DNA of 64,000 nt. Origin: Dyadobacter sp. UC 10. Lineage in GTDB: Bacteria > Bacteroidota > Bacteroidia > Cytophagales > Spirosomataceae. A model generated the notes under the pieces. That model saw nothing but the letters and a program-made list of their open reading frames with translations. It ran no database searches and was not told where the DNA came from. Positions 27,130-36,405 of this stretch are shown one piece after another. The stretch's first letter is position 1. Every line of letters begins with the position of its first letter. The translations under genes were made by a program, and so were the position numbers. The stretch is from positions 3,096,501 to 3,160,500 of the forward strand of contig NZ_VSRN01000001.1 in the NCBI RefSeq assembly GCF_008369915.1, read 5' to 3'.

Positions 27130-30123
27130 TCAGAATGTTACGCTAAGTCCGGCAGTGAATGTGCGGGTTGTGGGATATTTATCGCGCTGATCGCTTCCTG
27201 GAAAAAAGCCGGTCATCGTCATACCTTCGGGATCTATGCCGGTGTAACCTGTAATCGTGGCCAGATTGAGTCCCGAAACAAATACGCGCGCATTTTTCAT
27301 ACCTTTTATCAGGTTCTGAGGCAGGGTATAACCCAATGTCACATTGTCGATTTTCCAGTAGTTCCCGTTTTCAATGTAATGCGAAACGTATACTAGATCA
27401 TTGTTCAAAACCTTCCCGTCAATCAGATCGTAGGCGGTATTCAGCATATTGTATGCCTTGTTTTTCGGGTTGTTGTAAAACATACTCTGGAAATTCAGAA
27501 CATCATATCCGAACGCTCCGCGCATGTTTACTGCCAGGTCGAAGCTCTTGAATCGCACCGAGTTGTTCCAGCCTACATTGTGTTTTGGAATACCATTTCC
27601 GTAGTATTGACGGTCTTCAGGCTTCGCTTCGGCAACCGGGATTACTTCGCCGTCTTTGTTCTCAACTAGCCAGCCGCCTTTTTCATCTACCCCCACACTT
27701 TTCCATACAAAAAACCGTCCGATCGGCTCGCCGACTTTTACGCGGTGTGTGCTGATCTGGATCGGCTCGCCGGTGTACCCTGCATCAAAAAAGTCATTGG
27801 AAGCCTGAAACTGGTCGTTTGAAAGACTTACCAGCTTGTTGCGGTTGGTAGAATATGTAAATCCTGAATTCCACTGCAAGTCAGCTTTCTGTATCGGAAC
27901 CAGGTTCAGCAGGATTTCAAGACCTTCATTCTTCATGGTACCTGCATTGATAAACATCGAGCCGGTGAGGTAAGGCGGTACGGGTACGGGGAAATCGTAA
28001 AGCAGGTCTTTCACTTTTCTGCTATACAGATCAATTGAGCCGCTGATTCGGTTCTTCGCAAAACCAAAATCAACCCCCGCATTCACCTCTTCTTTTTTCT
28101 CCCACCGCAGGTTCGGATTGAAGTTTCGCGCAGGCACGAAGCCTGGTACCCATTTTCCACCAATAAATGCACCCTGGTCGCGGCTGAAATTGTAGCTGAT
28201 CTGAGACAGATAAGGCGAGTTGGCGATCGTGCCCGTCACACCCACACCGGCACGCAGCTTGATCTCGGAAACGCCCGTCAGTCCGGCCATAAACCGCTCT
28301 TTGCTGATCCGCCAGCCCACAGAAGCAGCAGGGAATGTACCCCATTGATTGTTGATCCCAAACCGGGAAGAACCCTCGCGGCGCACACTCGCCATAAACA
28401 GGTATTTTTCGTCCAGACTATAAGTTAACCGGCCAAAGAAACCAGCCAGCTGCCATTTGTTCTTGGTACTTCCCATTGCAGCCTGGCCTTTTTGCAATGC
28501 GCCGCCGGCGCCAAGGTTGTTCCAGTCGTAGGCATCAGTCGGGAAATCCCAGTTGCTCGCGTCGAATGCTTCATAGGTTGCATCCTGCCAGCTATAACCG
28601 CCCAGCAATGTAAAACGGTGTTTTCCGAACGACTTGGCGTAGTTACCTGTAAATTCCAGGAGGTTCTCATTGTTCGCATACGTGTTGCGGAAAGCAGTCG
28701 CATTCTGGTTGCTAATCCGCGTATTGGTGTGGTTGAATGTTGTCGAGCCGCCTTCGAGATTACTGTTCTGCACATTTGAGACTAACAGCTTGAAATTCAG
28801 GTCAGAAATAGGTGCATAGTCTACGCTTCCGCTCATTCTCATTTCTTTGAAAGAAGCATCATAATTGGATTCGTAGATCCTTGAAACCGGGTTTTCGTAG
28901 AAATATCCGTCTCTTTCCTGCCACGCGCCCGTTTCGGTCTTGACGCGATCAGTCGGGTTACGGATAATCGCCTGGCGGTAAATGTAGCCGTAAGCCGCAT
29001 CTTCGTTAGCCGGGGTCACCGCGCCATTGGTGCGGGTAATGCGGTTAATGATCTGGAAATTGGTTTTCAATTTATTGTCGAACATGGCGTGGTTCAGATC
29101 TGCACGGCCGGTGAACCTGTTTTGTCCTGATCTCAAAAAGATACCTTCCCAGTTGCGATAGTTCACAGATCCTGTAAAATTGGTGGTACTGTTTCCGCCG
29201 AGGAAAGTCAGGTTGTGGTTATGGCTTACTGGCTTTTGCATGATCTCGTCGAGCCAGTCGGTGTTGCCGCCGTAATCCGTATAGTCGATTCCTTCACTGA
29301 TTTTCCGCCGGTAATCATCGCCAGTCAGCAGTTCCGGTCTGCGCGCGATTGTCTGGATATTTACATAATTGGAATATTCAACAGTCGCACGGGAGTTACT
29401 CCGGTTCTTTCTGGTAGTGATCAAAATAACCCCGCCGGTAGCGCGCGTTCCGTAAATAGCCGCCGCCGATCCGTCTTTCAAAACGTCAACAGACTCAATA
29501 TCCTCAGGAGCAACCGTATTCAGCCCGCCGGGAATACCATCGATCAGAACGAGCGGGTCGGAGTTTCCGTTGATCGAGTTGATACCTCTCAAATTGATCT
29601 GGGTGTTCGAAGTAGGAGAGCCGCTGGGCGTGGTAATACGGAATCCCGCCACTTTTCCCTGTACGAGCTGCGCCGCGTCGCGCACTGTCCCTTTAATAAA
29701 ATCTTCTCTCTTAATACTTGCAACCGAGCTGGTCACATCGCCTTTTTTTTGCGTTCCATAACCGATTACCACCACTTCCGAAAGCTGCTTCTGATCGGGC
29801 GCCATTTCAATGGTCAGCTCGCTTTGGCTGCCTACCACCACTTCCTGACTTGCGTAACCAATGTAGCTCAAAATCAAAGTTGCCTGATCAGGAATGGTCA
29901 GTTTAAATTTTCCTTCGGTGTCAGTGGCTGTTCCAATGGTATTATTTCCTTTCACAATAATAGTCACACCCGGCAGCGGGTTTTTATCCTCGGCGGATAC
30001 GATCTTGCCCGAAATCTCGCGCTCGGCAGCCAGCAGCTGGCCAGATAATAGGCATACCAGTGCGAGACTGCAAAGCAGCCGGCGCGGTATTTCCTGGATC
30101 AGGTTGGATAATAGTCTATTCAT
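27130..30123 (-). CDS. SusC/RagA TonB-linked outer-membrane transporter (pair 2)
   Basis: This 997-residue TonB-dependent transporter has a signal peptide ending near LLAAE. A carboxypeptidase-like regulatory domain follows (ISGKIVSAEDKNPLPGVTII). The SusC signature is QLSEVVVIGYGTQKKGDV, and the plug shows TQINLRGINSINGNSDPLVLIDG and VDVLKDGSAAAIYGTRATGGVILITT. A large barrel completes it. It is 76 bases downstream of the S9 peptidase and upstream of susD2, so the three form one transcription unit. It probably carries peptides released at or bound on the surface into the periplasm, judging from neighbours and the RagAB precedent. Confidence 0.95.
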   Translation of the reverse strand: MNRLLSNLIQEIPRRLLCSLALVCLLSGQLLAAEREISGKIVSAEDKNPLPGVTIIVKGNNTIGTATDTEGKFKLTIPDQATLILSYIGYASQEVVVGSQSELTIEMAPDQKQLSEVVVIGYGTQKKGDVTSSVASIKREDFIKGTVRDAAQLVQGKVAGFRITTPSGSPTSNTQINLRGINSINGNSDPLVLIDGIPGGLNTVAPEDIESVDVLKDGSAAAIYGTRATGGVILITTRKNRSNSRATVEYSNYVNIQTIARRPELLTGDDYRRKISEGIDYTDYGGNTDWLDEIMQKPVSHNHNLTFLGGNSTTNFTGSVNYRNWEGIFLRSGQNRFTGRADLNHAMFDNKLKTNFQIINRITRTNGAVTPANEDAAYGYIYRQAIIRNPTDRVKTETGAWQERDGYFYENPVSRIYESNYDASFKEMRMSGSVDYAPISDLNFKLLVSNVQNSNLEGGSTTFNHTNTRISNQNATAFRNTYANNENLLEFTGNYAKSFGKHRFTLLGGYSWQDATYEAFDASNWDFPTDAYDWNNLGAGGALQKGQAAMGSTKNKWQLAGFFGRLTYSLDEKYLFMASVRREGSSRFGINNQWGTFPAASVGWRISKERFMAGLTGVSEIKLRAGVGVTGTIANSPYLSQISYNFSRDQGAFIGGKWVPGFVPARNFNPNLRWEKKEEVNAGVDFGFAKNRISGSIDLYSRKVKDLLYDFPVPVPPYLTGSMFINAGTMKNEGLEILLNLVPIQKADLQWNSGFTYSTNRNKLVSLSNDQFQASNDFFDAGYTGEPIQISTHRVKVGEPIGRFFVWKSVGVDEKGGWLVENKDGEVIPVAEAKPEDRQYYGNGIPKHNVGWNNSVRFKSFDLAVNMRGAFGYDVLNFQSMFYNNPKNKAYNMLNTAYDLIDGKVLNNDLVYVSHYIENGNYWKIDNVTLGYTLPQNLIKGMKNARVFVSGLNLATITGYTGIDPEGMTMTGFFPGSDQRDKYPTTRTFTAGLSVTF

Positions 30124-30199
30124 GTTTTTTGTGTTAGATGGTGAAAGAATTTTCTGGTATAACTATCAGGTATATACGTTTATGCGTAATCGAAAGCTC

Positions 30200-32500
30200 T
30201 TACTGCGTTACCGTCACCTTATTCCGGCCTGGCGGATTTACGCCCAATAATTTGCTGACAAAAAAGTCGCGTTTTTTGCGTTTTCCGTAAGTGCCGCCGT
30301 CGCTGTGCCCCATTCCCGGAATTGTCAGTAATTCAAAATCTTTATTCGCCTTGATCAATGCGTCGGCGACGCGGTAGGTCGATTCCGGCGGTACATTGGT
30401 GTCGGCCTCGCCTACGATCAGCAGCAGATCTCCCTGTAATTTGGCTGCATTGGTCACATTGGATTGTTCGTCGTAGTGCTTACCGACGGGGTAGCCCATC
30501 CATTGCTCATTCCACCACTGCTTGTCCACGCGGTTATCGTGACAGCCGCAAGCCGAAACTGCCGCGTCGTAAAATCCGGGGTGGAAAAGCAGCGCGCCGA
30601 GTGAATTCTGTCCACCCGCTGAGGTGCCGTAAACACCCACTTTTGTCGAATCAATGTAGGGGTATTTGGCTGCCAGAGACTTCATCCAGGCAATGCGATC
30701 TGGGAAACCGGCGTCGGCGAGGTTCTTCCAGCATACATCGTGAAATGCCTTTGAGCGATTAGCAGTGCCCATTCCGTCCATTTGAACGACGATAAATCCC
30801 AGCTCGGCCATACTCTGCATCTCGCCGTAATGCCTGAATGCTTTTGGTACAAATGAATCCTGCGGACCGGCATAAATGTTCTCGATGATCGGGTATTTTT
30901 TGTTCGGATCGAATTGGCTTGGGCGGTATACAATGCCCCAGATATCCGTTTTTCCATCGCGACCTTTTGCAGTAAAAATCTCCGGCAGCTTAAAACCAAA
31001 CGAGAGATATTGCGAAATGTCCGACTCTTCCAGCTTCATCACCAGCGACGCGTTCGAGGTTTTGCGCAGTTCCATTATTGGCGGGCTGGTCATGGTGGAG
31101 TAGGTGTCGATATAGTAGCTGCGATCCGGTGAAAATGCCAGTGAATGCGTTGCTTTTACATGGTTGGTAAGTTTCACCAAGCCTGTCCCGTCGAACTTAA
31201 TGCGATAATAATGAATGTGATACGGGTCTTCCTCCACATTCATTCCATTAGCCCTGAACCATACTTCGCGCTTTTGGGTATCAATGCTGTCAATGTCCCG
31301 AACCACCCAGTCGCCTTTGGTAATCTGGTTTTTGATCTTGCCCGATTTTTCATCGACCAGGTACAGATGCCGCCAGCCGTCTTTCTCCGAAGACCATATG
31401 ATTTCATGCTGCTTGGGCAGGTAATGCGTGTAAATCAGGTTTTGATAAATGAAAGTCTTAGTCTGTTCGTCGATGATATTTTTGGTATCACCATTCGCAG
31501 CATTCACTTCGATCACCCTGAAACGCTGGTGGCCGCGGTCAACTTTTTCGTAGGTAAAATGTTGCGGATCACCTTCGCGCCAACGGATCACCGGCGCATT
31601 GAAAAAGTCGATTTTCTCAGCCTTAACCTTAACGAGATCCCGTGTCTTAGCATTAATTACAAACATTTCATAGCTCGTAAATTCATCGCCCGGCTGTGCA
31701 TAACCCCGCGTTTTTACCTCGCCTCTTGTCGTATTCGGGAGAGAAGAAAGAATGTAGCTTACCTTCCTTTCTTCTTGTTTATCAATGCGATAGCAAACAA
31801 TATACTGTCCGTCAGGTGACCAGCTCAGTTCACCAAACGGTCGAAGCGGATTGCCTTCATAAGTAAGCTGCCGGATGCTTTTTCCATTCGGTTCACTCAG
31901 GTAAATGTTGCCGTTTCTGACAAACGCTTTTTGCTTTTTATCGAACGAAATACTGTCCGCTCGAAAAGGCCGCCACCGGCTCGATGGTCTCGTCCAGCCG
32001 ATTTCTTTTGGCTCATCAACAGCGGGTATTTCTACTTTTTTGGCAGTATGCAAATTGGTATCATAGGCGAACCATTTGCTTTTTGCCTGAATGTAAATGG
32101 CGTTTTTCGCACGATCGAACCGCAGCTGCTGCAACATTAGCTTCGTCGCAGAAAATGTAGTATCCGCCGCCTGCGACAATGCTTTTGCTACTTTTTCATT
32201 TTCAAATGCCTTTGACTTTTTCCCTTTTACCGCATCAACGTATATGTACTCTGTCAGGCTGTCTTTAAGGATATTTTTGTACCAAAATGACTTTCCATCT
32301 GCCTGCCAGCCAGGTTGAATACTTGCCTTCAGGACAGAACCTTTGGTGAGAGAATCCATCAATTCCATATGCTTGTAAGCATTCGAAATTTCCTCTTTGG
32401 TTGGCTGGTAAGCCGGCAATTGCGCCTGGCCGACCTGCGTTAGCAAACACAGCACAACCAAGGTTCCGATCTTTCCTTTATGAAAGTTAAAGAAGCTCAT
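30200..32500 (-). CDS. S9 family prolyl dipeptidyl-peptidase (DPP IV-like)
   Basis: This is a 766-residue secreted serine peptidase with a signal peptide (cleavage after GQAQ). A DPP IV-type beta-propeller (~60-520) includes ELSWSPDGQYIVCYR and DWVVRDIDSIDTQKREVWF, followed by an alpha/beta-hydrolase domain. The catalytic triad can be placed at Ser627 (YGTSAGGQNS), Asp700 (VGEADTNVP) and His732 (GMGHSDGG). Typical DPP IV enzymes read GWSYGG around the serine; GTSAGG here marks a divergent branch. S9B members cleave X-Pro dipeptides from N-termini. As first gene before susC2-susD2, it may process proline-rich peptides in the periplasm or at the surface. Confidence 0.92.
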   Translation of the reverse strand: MSFFNFHKGKIGTLVVLCLLTQVGQAQLPAYQPTKEEISNAYKHMELMDSLTKGSVLKASIQPGWQADGKSFWYKNILKDSLTEYIYVDAVKGKKSKAFENEKVAKALSQAADTTFSATKLMLQQLRFDRAKNAIYIQAKSKWFAYDTNLHTAKKVEIPAVDEPKEIGWTRPSSRWRPFRADSISFDKKQKAFVRNGNIYLSEPNGKSIRQLTYEGNPLRPFGELSWSPDGQYIVCYRIDKQEERKVSYILSSLPNTTRGEVKTRGYAQPGDEFTSYEMFVINAKTRDLVKVKAEKIDFFNAPVIRWREGDPQHFTYEKVDRGHQRFRVIEVNAANGDTKNIIDEQTKTFIYQNLIYTHYLPKQHEIIWSSEKDGWRHLYLVDEKSGKIKNQITKGDWVVRDIDSIDTQKREVWFRANGMNVEEDPYHIHYYRIKFDGTGLVKLTNHVKATHSLAFSPDRSYYIDTYSTMTSPPIMELRKTSNASLVMKLEESDISQYLSFGFKLPEIFTAKGRDGKTDIWGIVYRPSQFDPNKKYPIIENIYAGPQDSFVPKAFRHYGEMQSMAELGFIVVQMDGMGTANRSKAFHDVCWKNLADAGFPDRIAWMKSLAAKYPYIDSTKVGVYGTSAGGQNSLGALLFHPGFYDAAVSACGCHDNRVDKQWWNEQWMGYPVGKHYDEQSNVTNAAKLQGDLLLIVGEADTNVPPESTYRVADALIKANKDFELLTIPGMGHSDGGTYGKRKKRDFFVSKLLGVNPPGRNKVTVTQ

Positions 32501-32921
32501 TTACAAGATTTTACAGGGTTTTTGGATGATGAGGACAATAGTAGGCCTGTCTGCCTTTTCGGGCAGAATACGGACTGTTAAAACTTTAAAACAAGAATAT
32601 GCTCCTATTGTCTATATGTAAAATTAGACCTAACCCCGAAGATAAACTTGGTAGAAATTAGCGGCTTTTTTACCGATATTAACTTAAATCAGGCTGAGCT
32701 TTGGCAATCGGAGCAATTTGAAGGATTTTATTTGGCGGATTTGGGGGAATGGAGAATTTACGGGAAGTAAAATGAAAAGGGCAAGTTGTAATATAACATT
32801 AAGGGAACTCTTATAAGCAGTTGAGGAAACTTTGGGAGTTCGTAAAGCTGATGAACACAAAAAGGCGTACCGGCATCCTTCTGTTGCCTATACATGGTCA
32901 ATGAAAGTTACTTGTATTTGC
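32501..32921. other. intergenic region with possible gene remnant
   Basis: This 421-base gap lies upstream of the S9 peptidase and presumably carries its promoter. A plus-strand frame at 32651-32770, without ATG, reads like a protein C-terminus (DINLNQAELWQSEQFEG, then YLADLGEWRIYGK and stop). No homologous family was recognised. Nothing else stands out. Confidence 0.4.
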
Positions 32922-33074
32922 TTAATCAGGTAACCCAGCTATTCTGATCATCTCTTTCGCCTTTGCAGCTTTTTCCTTGAAAAGTGGCTGACCATCATAC
33001 TTACCATCCAGTTCGGGCGAAATCTTAAAGCCTTTTGGAAGCTTTATGCCGGTATTTAGCTCTTTTGTTTTCAT
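32922..33074 (-). CDS. 50-residue small protein
   Basis: This short frame encodes 50 residues and begins MKTKELNTGIKLPKGFKISP. The rest includes ELDGKYDGQPLFKEKAAKAKE, split here by a Lys-rich helix, and ends MIRIAGLPD. Balanced, protein-like composition and its position 11 bases after the DUF6934-like gene on the same strand support it being real. It has no signal or membrane segment and no recognised function. The tight two-gene arrangement recalls toxin-antitoxin or chaperone-client pairs, which is speculation. Confidence 0.65.
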   Translation of the reverse strand: MKTKELNTGIKLPKGFKISPELDGKYDGQPLFKEKAAKAKEMIRIAGLPD

Positions 33075-33085
33075 AGTAATCAAAT

Positions 33086-33526
33086 TTACGATTTTCTTTT
33101 GACTAAAAAGCCTTCATACTCAACCCCTTTTTCAAAGGAATTCCATGTGTTGTCGGCGTATCCCCAGATTAGGAAATCACGGCGAATCATTGTCAGGTTA
33201 TTACTAATACCTATTCGATAAAGCCTTGTACGTGATCGAGTGCTTCCAGCGATGGTGACAAAGGTGTTAGGGTGGTGATCAGTAAAAATATACAATGTCC
33301 CAGCAACCGTCGCCAGCACCTTTTCCATATCTCCGTTATCTGAAACAGCCAGATCATCCAACTGCCCGGTTTTAACGTTATAATCTCCAAAACCAAGATT
33401 GAATAAATTTTTCTCTAGATGAGAATAGTTAACTGCCTTAGGTACAAGTCCTTTTGAGCCAACACTTACAAATTCAAAATTCTGAAAGTTTGCAGATGCC
33501 TTTACTTCGTAACGATTTTCGAGCAT
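33086..33526 (-). CDS. DUF6934-like protein
   Basis: This 146-residue cytoplasmic protein resembles a family widespread in Bacteroidota and known as DUF6934. Recognisable elements are FEFVSVGSKGLVPKAV, LFNLGFGDYNVKTGQLDDL, NGDMEKVLATVAGTLYIFT and GSTRSRTRLYRIGISNN. The function of the family is not known. The conserved Gly-Ser-Thr-x-x-Arg-Thr-Arg stretch could bind a phosphate or nucleic acid, but this is inference. It is followed closely by the 50-residue gene, and the two probably form a unit. It lies alone between the S9 peptidase and GH30 genes and may be a mobile accessory pair. Confidence 0.75.
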   Translation of the reverse strand: MLENRYEVKASANFQNFEFVSVGSKGLVPKAVNYSHLEKNLFNLGFGDYNVKTGQLDDLAVSDNGDMEKVLATVAGTLYIFTDHHPNTFVTIAGSTRSRTRLYRIGISNNLTMIRRDFLIWGYADNTWNSFEKGVEYEGFLVKRKS

Positions 33527-33663
33527 TTATGTTGGCAGGAGTAGTATTACGAATTGGGTCCATCCCGCTTCTCGCCAAAGCTATAAGATGACATAGCATC
33601 TTCACGCTATTTTCCCTGCAAAATTCTCTAACGGTAGTGATGAAAAACTTGCCGGTAAATTCG

Positions 33664-35241
33664 CTACCTCTTCTCCAAAACAACCGTCACCAGCCCGCGC
33701 GCCGGCACTGCTATACCCTTACTCCAATCCTTGCTCTTCCCAAACCTCATATCCACACCCTTCTCCGCAGTAGTCGTATAACTTTCAAACTCTTTTTTCA
33801 ACTTGAATCCGGTCAAATCCAGCTTCAAATCGCGTGGGTTCCCGGTGTAATTGATCGCCACTAAAACAACCTGCTTTTCATTACTGTATGCCGTTACCAT
33901 TACATCCTGCGCAATTTGTACTGGGGTTAAATTGTCGTTTCTGCCAATTTCCATGCGCTGCATGCCGGGGCGGATGAAGCGGCTGTAGTGGCCCAGTGCC
34001 CAGAGGTTTTTGGTGCTGGTTACCTCGCCGTCGGTGTATTCTTTATTGGCGGGTTTCAATGCGATGACGTAATATCTGGTGTCAAAATCTGCGCTGCCGG
34101 GTTCCCAGCTGTTCCAGAGTTGCCAGGCGGCGGCGTTGCCGTAAACCAGGTCGTCGTGGATGACTTTGGAGAGGAACAATGCGCAGTCGATTGCCGGGAT
34201 TCTGCCTTTTTTGCCTTCGTTGTACCCGTCGGCGAGCATGGAATATTCGGTTTGCCAGAAGGTTACATCGTACTTTCGGGCAGTGTCCGCTACGTGTTGC
34301 CGGATCGCGATGCGGGCGCTGTCGCCTTTGTCGGTGAAGTAGCTATGGCCGCCGATGAGTTTGGGTAGATGCTTCAAATTCGTCAGCTGTGTGGCGTTTG
34401 AAGGATTAAAGAATGCCTGGATCTGCCGGGACGCGTGCCCGTTTTTACCATATAAATAATCGAGCTGAGCTGCTTCCGTGATCAGAATTTTAGAGTCCAG
34501 TTTGTTTTTAATCAATGCATTGTTGAGCTCTCTTGTGATCCTGCCGATATCCTCATTTTTCCACGGAGTTCCTTCCTGTTTCGCGGGCGAGCCCACGGGG
34601 TGCGACCAGTCCCATTGCGGCTCATTAACCGGACTGATGTAGTCGAAATGCAAACCTTCCTCATCAAAATGCTTCAAAACCGTCGCCAGAAATGTAGCGT
34701 AAGCTTCGTATTTATCATCTTTCAGATTCGTCACATAATCCTTTTCAGTTTTGTAACCGAGGCCATTTTTGGTGAACTGAACCGGCGGGGTATTCGAAAA
34801 GGCAATCAGGTTTTCTACACCATAGTCCTTTGCTTTTTTTGTAAACCATAAATAACCTGATTGTTTGCTCCAATCGTAAGTTCCGTCGGGATTCAGGAAG
34901 CTTTCGACTCGTTTACGGAAGTCACTGATCCCGCTGCTGTCACCTTGCTCGGCTGTACCACCGCCGATATTGAAGCGCCAGGCTGATAACCCTATCCCTT
35001 TGGGATTTCCGTTTTTGTCCATTTCCTTGCTAAACAGCCATTCCGCCATTTGCTCCCGGTTTTCTGCCGGCCAGTTTTTACCAATACCTTCCGAAAACCA
35101 GGCGCCGGCTGCTCCGAAATTATCAATGCGCTGGGCAGTTTTTTGTGCGTCAATTTTGATAACGAGCGATTTTGGATCTTGAGAAAAAACAGAAGTCGCG
35201 AAAAGGAGAATAAAAACTAAAAAACTGAAACTGCGGAACAT
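33664..35241 (-). CDS. GH30 family glycoside hydrolase
   Basis: This 525-residue secreted enzyme has a signal peptide (hydrophobic 5-19, cleavage after VFSQ). A (beta/alpha)8 barrel is fused to the usual GH30 beta-sandwich at the C-terminus (VMVTAYSNEKQVVLVAINY). The acid/base Glu207 is in SPVNEPQWDW and the nucleophile Glu332 in FWQTEYSM. FSNTPPVQFTKNGLG matches the branch containing endo-beta-1,6-galactanases, so galactan side chains of arabinogalactan proteins are a possible substrate. The ATG begins one base after the stop codon of the transporter gene, which implies translational coupling and a shared transcript with the 5-oxoprolinase. Confidence 0.88.
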   Translation of the reverse strand: MFRSFSFLVFILLFATSVFSQDPKSLVIKIDAQKTAQRIDNFGAAGAWFSEGIGKNWPAENREQMAEWLFSKEMDKNGNPKGIGLSAWRFNIGGGTAEQGDSSGISDFRKRVESFLNPDGTYDWSKQSGYLWFTKKAKDYGVENLIAFSNTPPVQFTKNGLGYKTEKDYVTNLKDDKYEAYATFLATVLKHFDEEGLHFDYISPVNEPQWDWSHPVGSPAKQEGTPWKNEDIGRITRELNNALIKNKLDSKILITEAAQLDYLYGKNGHASRQIQAFFNPSNATQLTNLKHLPKLIGGHSYFTDKGDSARIAIRQHVADTARKYDVTFWQTEYSMLADGYNEGKKGRIPAIDCALFLSKVIHDDLVYGNAAAWQLWNSWEPGSADFDTRYYVIALKPANKEYTDGEVTSTKNLWALGHYSRFIRPGMQRMEIGRNDNLTPVQIAQDVMVTAYSNEKQVVLVAINYTGNPRDLKLDLTGFKLKKEFESYTTTAEKGVDMRFGKSKDWSKGIAVPARGLVTVVLEKR

Positions 35242-35242
35242 A

Positions 35243-36397
35243 TCAGAAAAGTTTAAAACCCATTGCCAGCAGCACGATCACAGCGAGCCAGCCGGCAATT
35301 TGAAGAAAAGTAGAATGCTTATAAGTACCCACCAACCGTGCTTTGCGACTGGCAACGAGTAGTATCGACAGTGCAACCGGCAGAACAAACCCATTTAACG
35401 TACCCACGAAAATGAGCACTTTCACCGGCCTGCCTACCAGAAGAAATATTACCGTCGAAATGAAAATAAAGATGATCGTGAGCCAGGTGTGGTGTTTTTC
35501 AAATGCCGGGTGAAATGAGCGCACGAAGGAAACCGATGTGTAAGCCGCGCCGACTACCGATGTGATCGCCGCGCACCAGATCATTAATCCGAACAATTGT
35601 CTCCCGAAGCTGCCAGCTGCGGTTTCAAAGACAGAGGCGGTGGGGTTTTCGGGATTAATATTCGCTCCCGCCATCACAATACCCAGTGTTGCCAAAAACA
35701 GCAGATACCGGATTACGGCAGTGACCAGAATGCCCGTCGAGGCACTGCGATTGACAAGCGGAAGATCCTTTTCACCACGCAAACCGGCATCGAGCAGGCG
35801 GTGCGCGCCGGCAAATGAAATGTAGCCGCCTACCGTCCCGCCAACGAGGGTTAATGTAGAGATTGAGTCAAATTGGGTTGGAATGAAAGTATGGGTTACT
35901 GCATCTCCGAGCGGCGGGTGAGATGTAAAAGCTACGTAAAGGATGAGCATAATCATTACAAAGCCCAGGATTTTGGCAAAAGTATCCATTGCTTTCCCGG
36001 CTTCTTTGAAAAGAAAAATCCCGATTGCAATAGCGGCGCTGGCTGTGGTTCCCGTTTCGACTGGAATACCCGTCATCGCTTCAATCCCAAGACCTGCCCC
36101 TGCGACATTGCCAATATTGAATGCCAGTCCGCCTACTACGATCAGCAGCGCAAGCAGATAGCCTAATCCGGGAAAAAGCTCATTGGCAAGATCTTGTGCA
36201 CGTTTCCCGGATACGGTGATGATTTGCCAGATGTTGTATTGAACACAAAGATCTATAATCACCGAGATCAGGATTACGAAGCCGAAACTGCTTGTGAGCT
36301 GCTGGGTGAAAACAGTTGTCTGCGTCAGAAAGCCCGGCCCGACGGCAGAGGTGGCCATTAAAAATGCAGCGCCGAGAAGTTTGTTTCTGTTTTTCAT
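35243..36397 (-). CDS. NRAMP-superfamily YcsG-like transporter
   Basis: This is a 384-residue inner-membrane protein with about 11 transmembrane segments. The start was placed at the ATG ending at 36397 (MKNRNKLLGAA), because the frame's earlier ATG lies inside the upstream gene. TM1 reads SAVGPGFLTQTTVFT, lacking the DPGN metal motif of true NRAMP transporters. The TM6 region GGTVGGYISFAGAHRLLDAG lacks MPHN. Both changes mark the YcsG-type subgroup, which in Bacillus is encoded with 5-oxoprolinase genes. Its cargo is therefore probably an organic compound such as 5-oxoproline, not a divalent metal. It lies 49 bases after the oxoprolinase gene. Confidence 0.82.
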   Translation of the reverse strand: MKNRNKLLGAAFLMATSAVGPGFLTQTTVFTQQLTSSFGFVILISVIIDLCVQYNIWQIITVSGKRAQDLANELFPGLGYLLALLIVVGGLAFNIGNVAGAGLGIEAMTGIPVETGTTASAAIAIGIFLFKEAGKAMDTFAKILGFVMIMLILYVAFTSHPPLGDAVTHTFIPTQFDSISTLTLVGGTVGGYISFAGAHRLLDAGLRGEKDLPLVNRSASTGILVTAVIRYLLFLATLGIVMAGANINPENPTASVFETAAGSFGRQLFGLMIWCAAITSVVGAAYTSVSFVRSFHPAFEKHHTWLTIIFIFISTVIFLLVGRPVKVLIFVGTLNGFVLPVALSILLVASRKARLVGTYKHSTFLQIAGWLAVIVLLAMGFKLF

Positions 36398-36405
36398 TTT
36401 TTGAT

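Noticed and set aside
28492..30048. Plus-strand frames up to 277 codons opposite susC2
   Set aside because: Antisense to a clearly coding TonB-linked transporter and without recognisable motifs.
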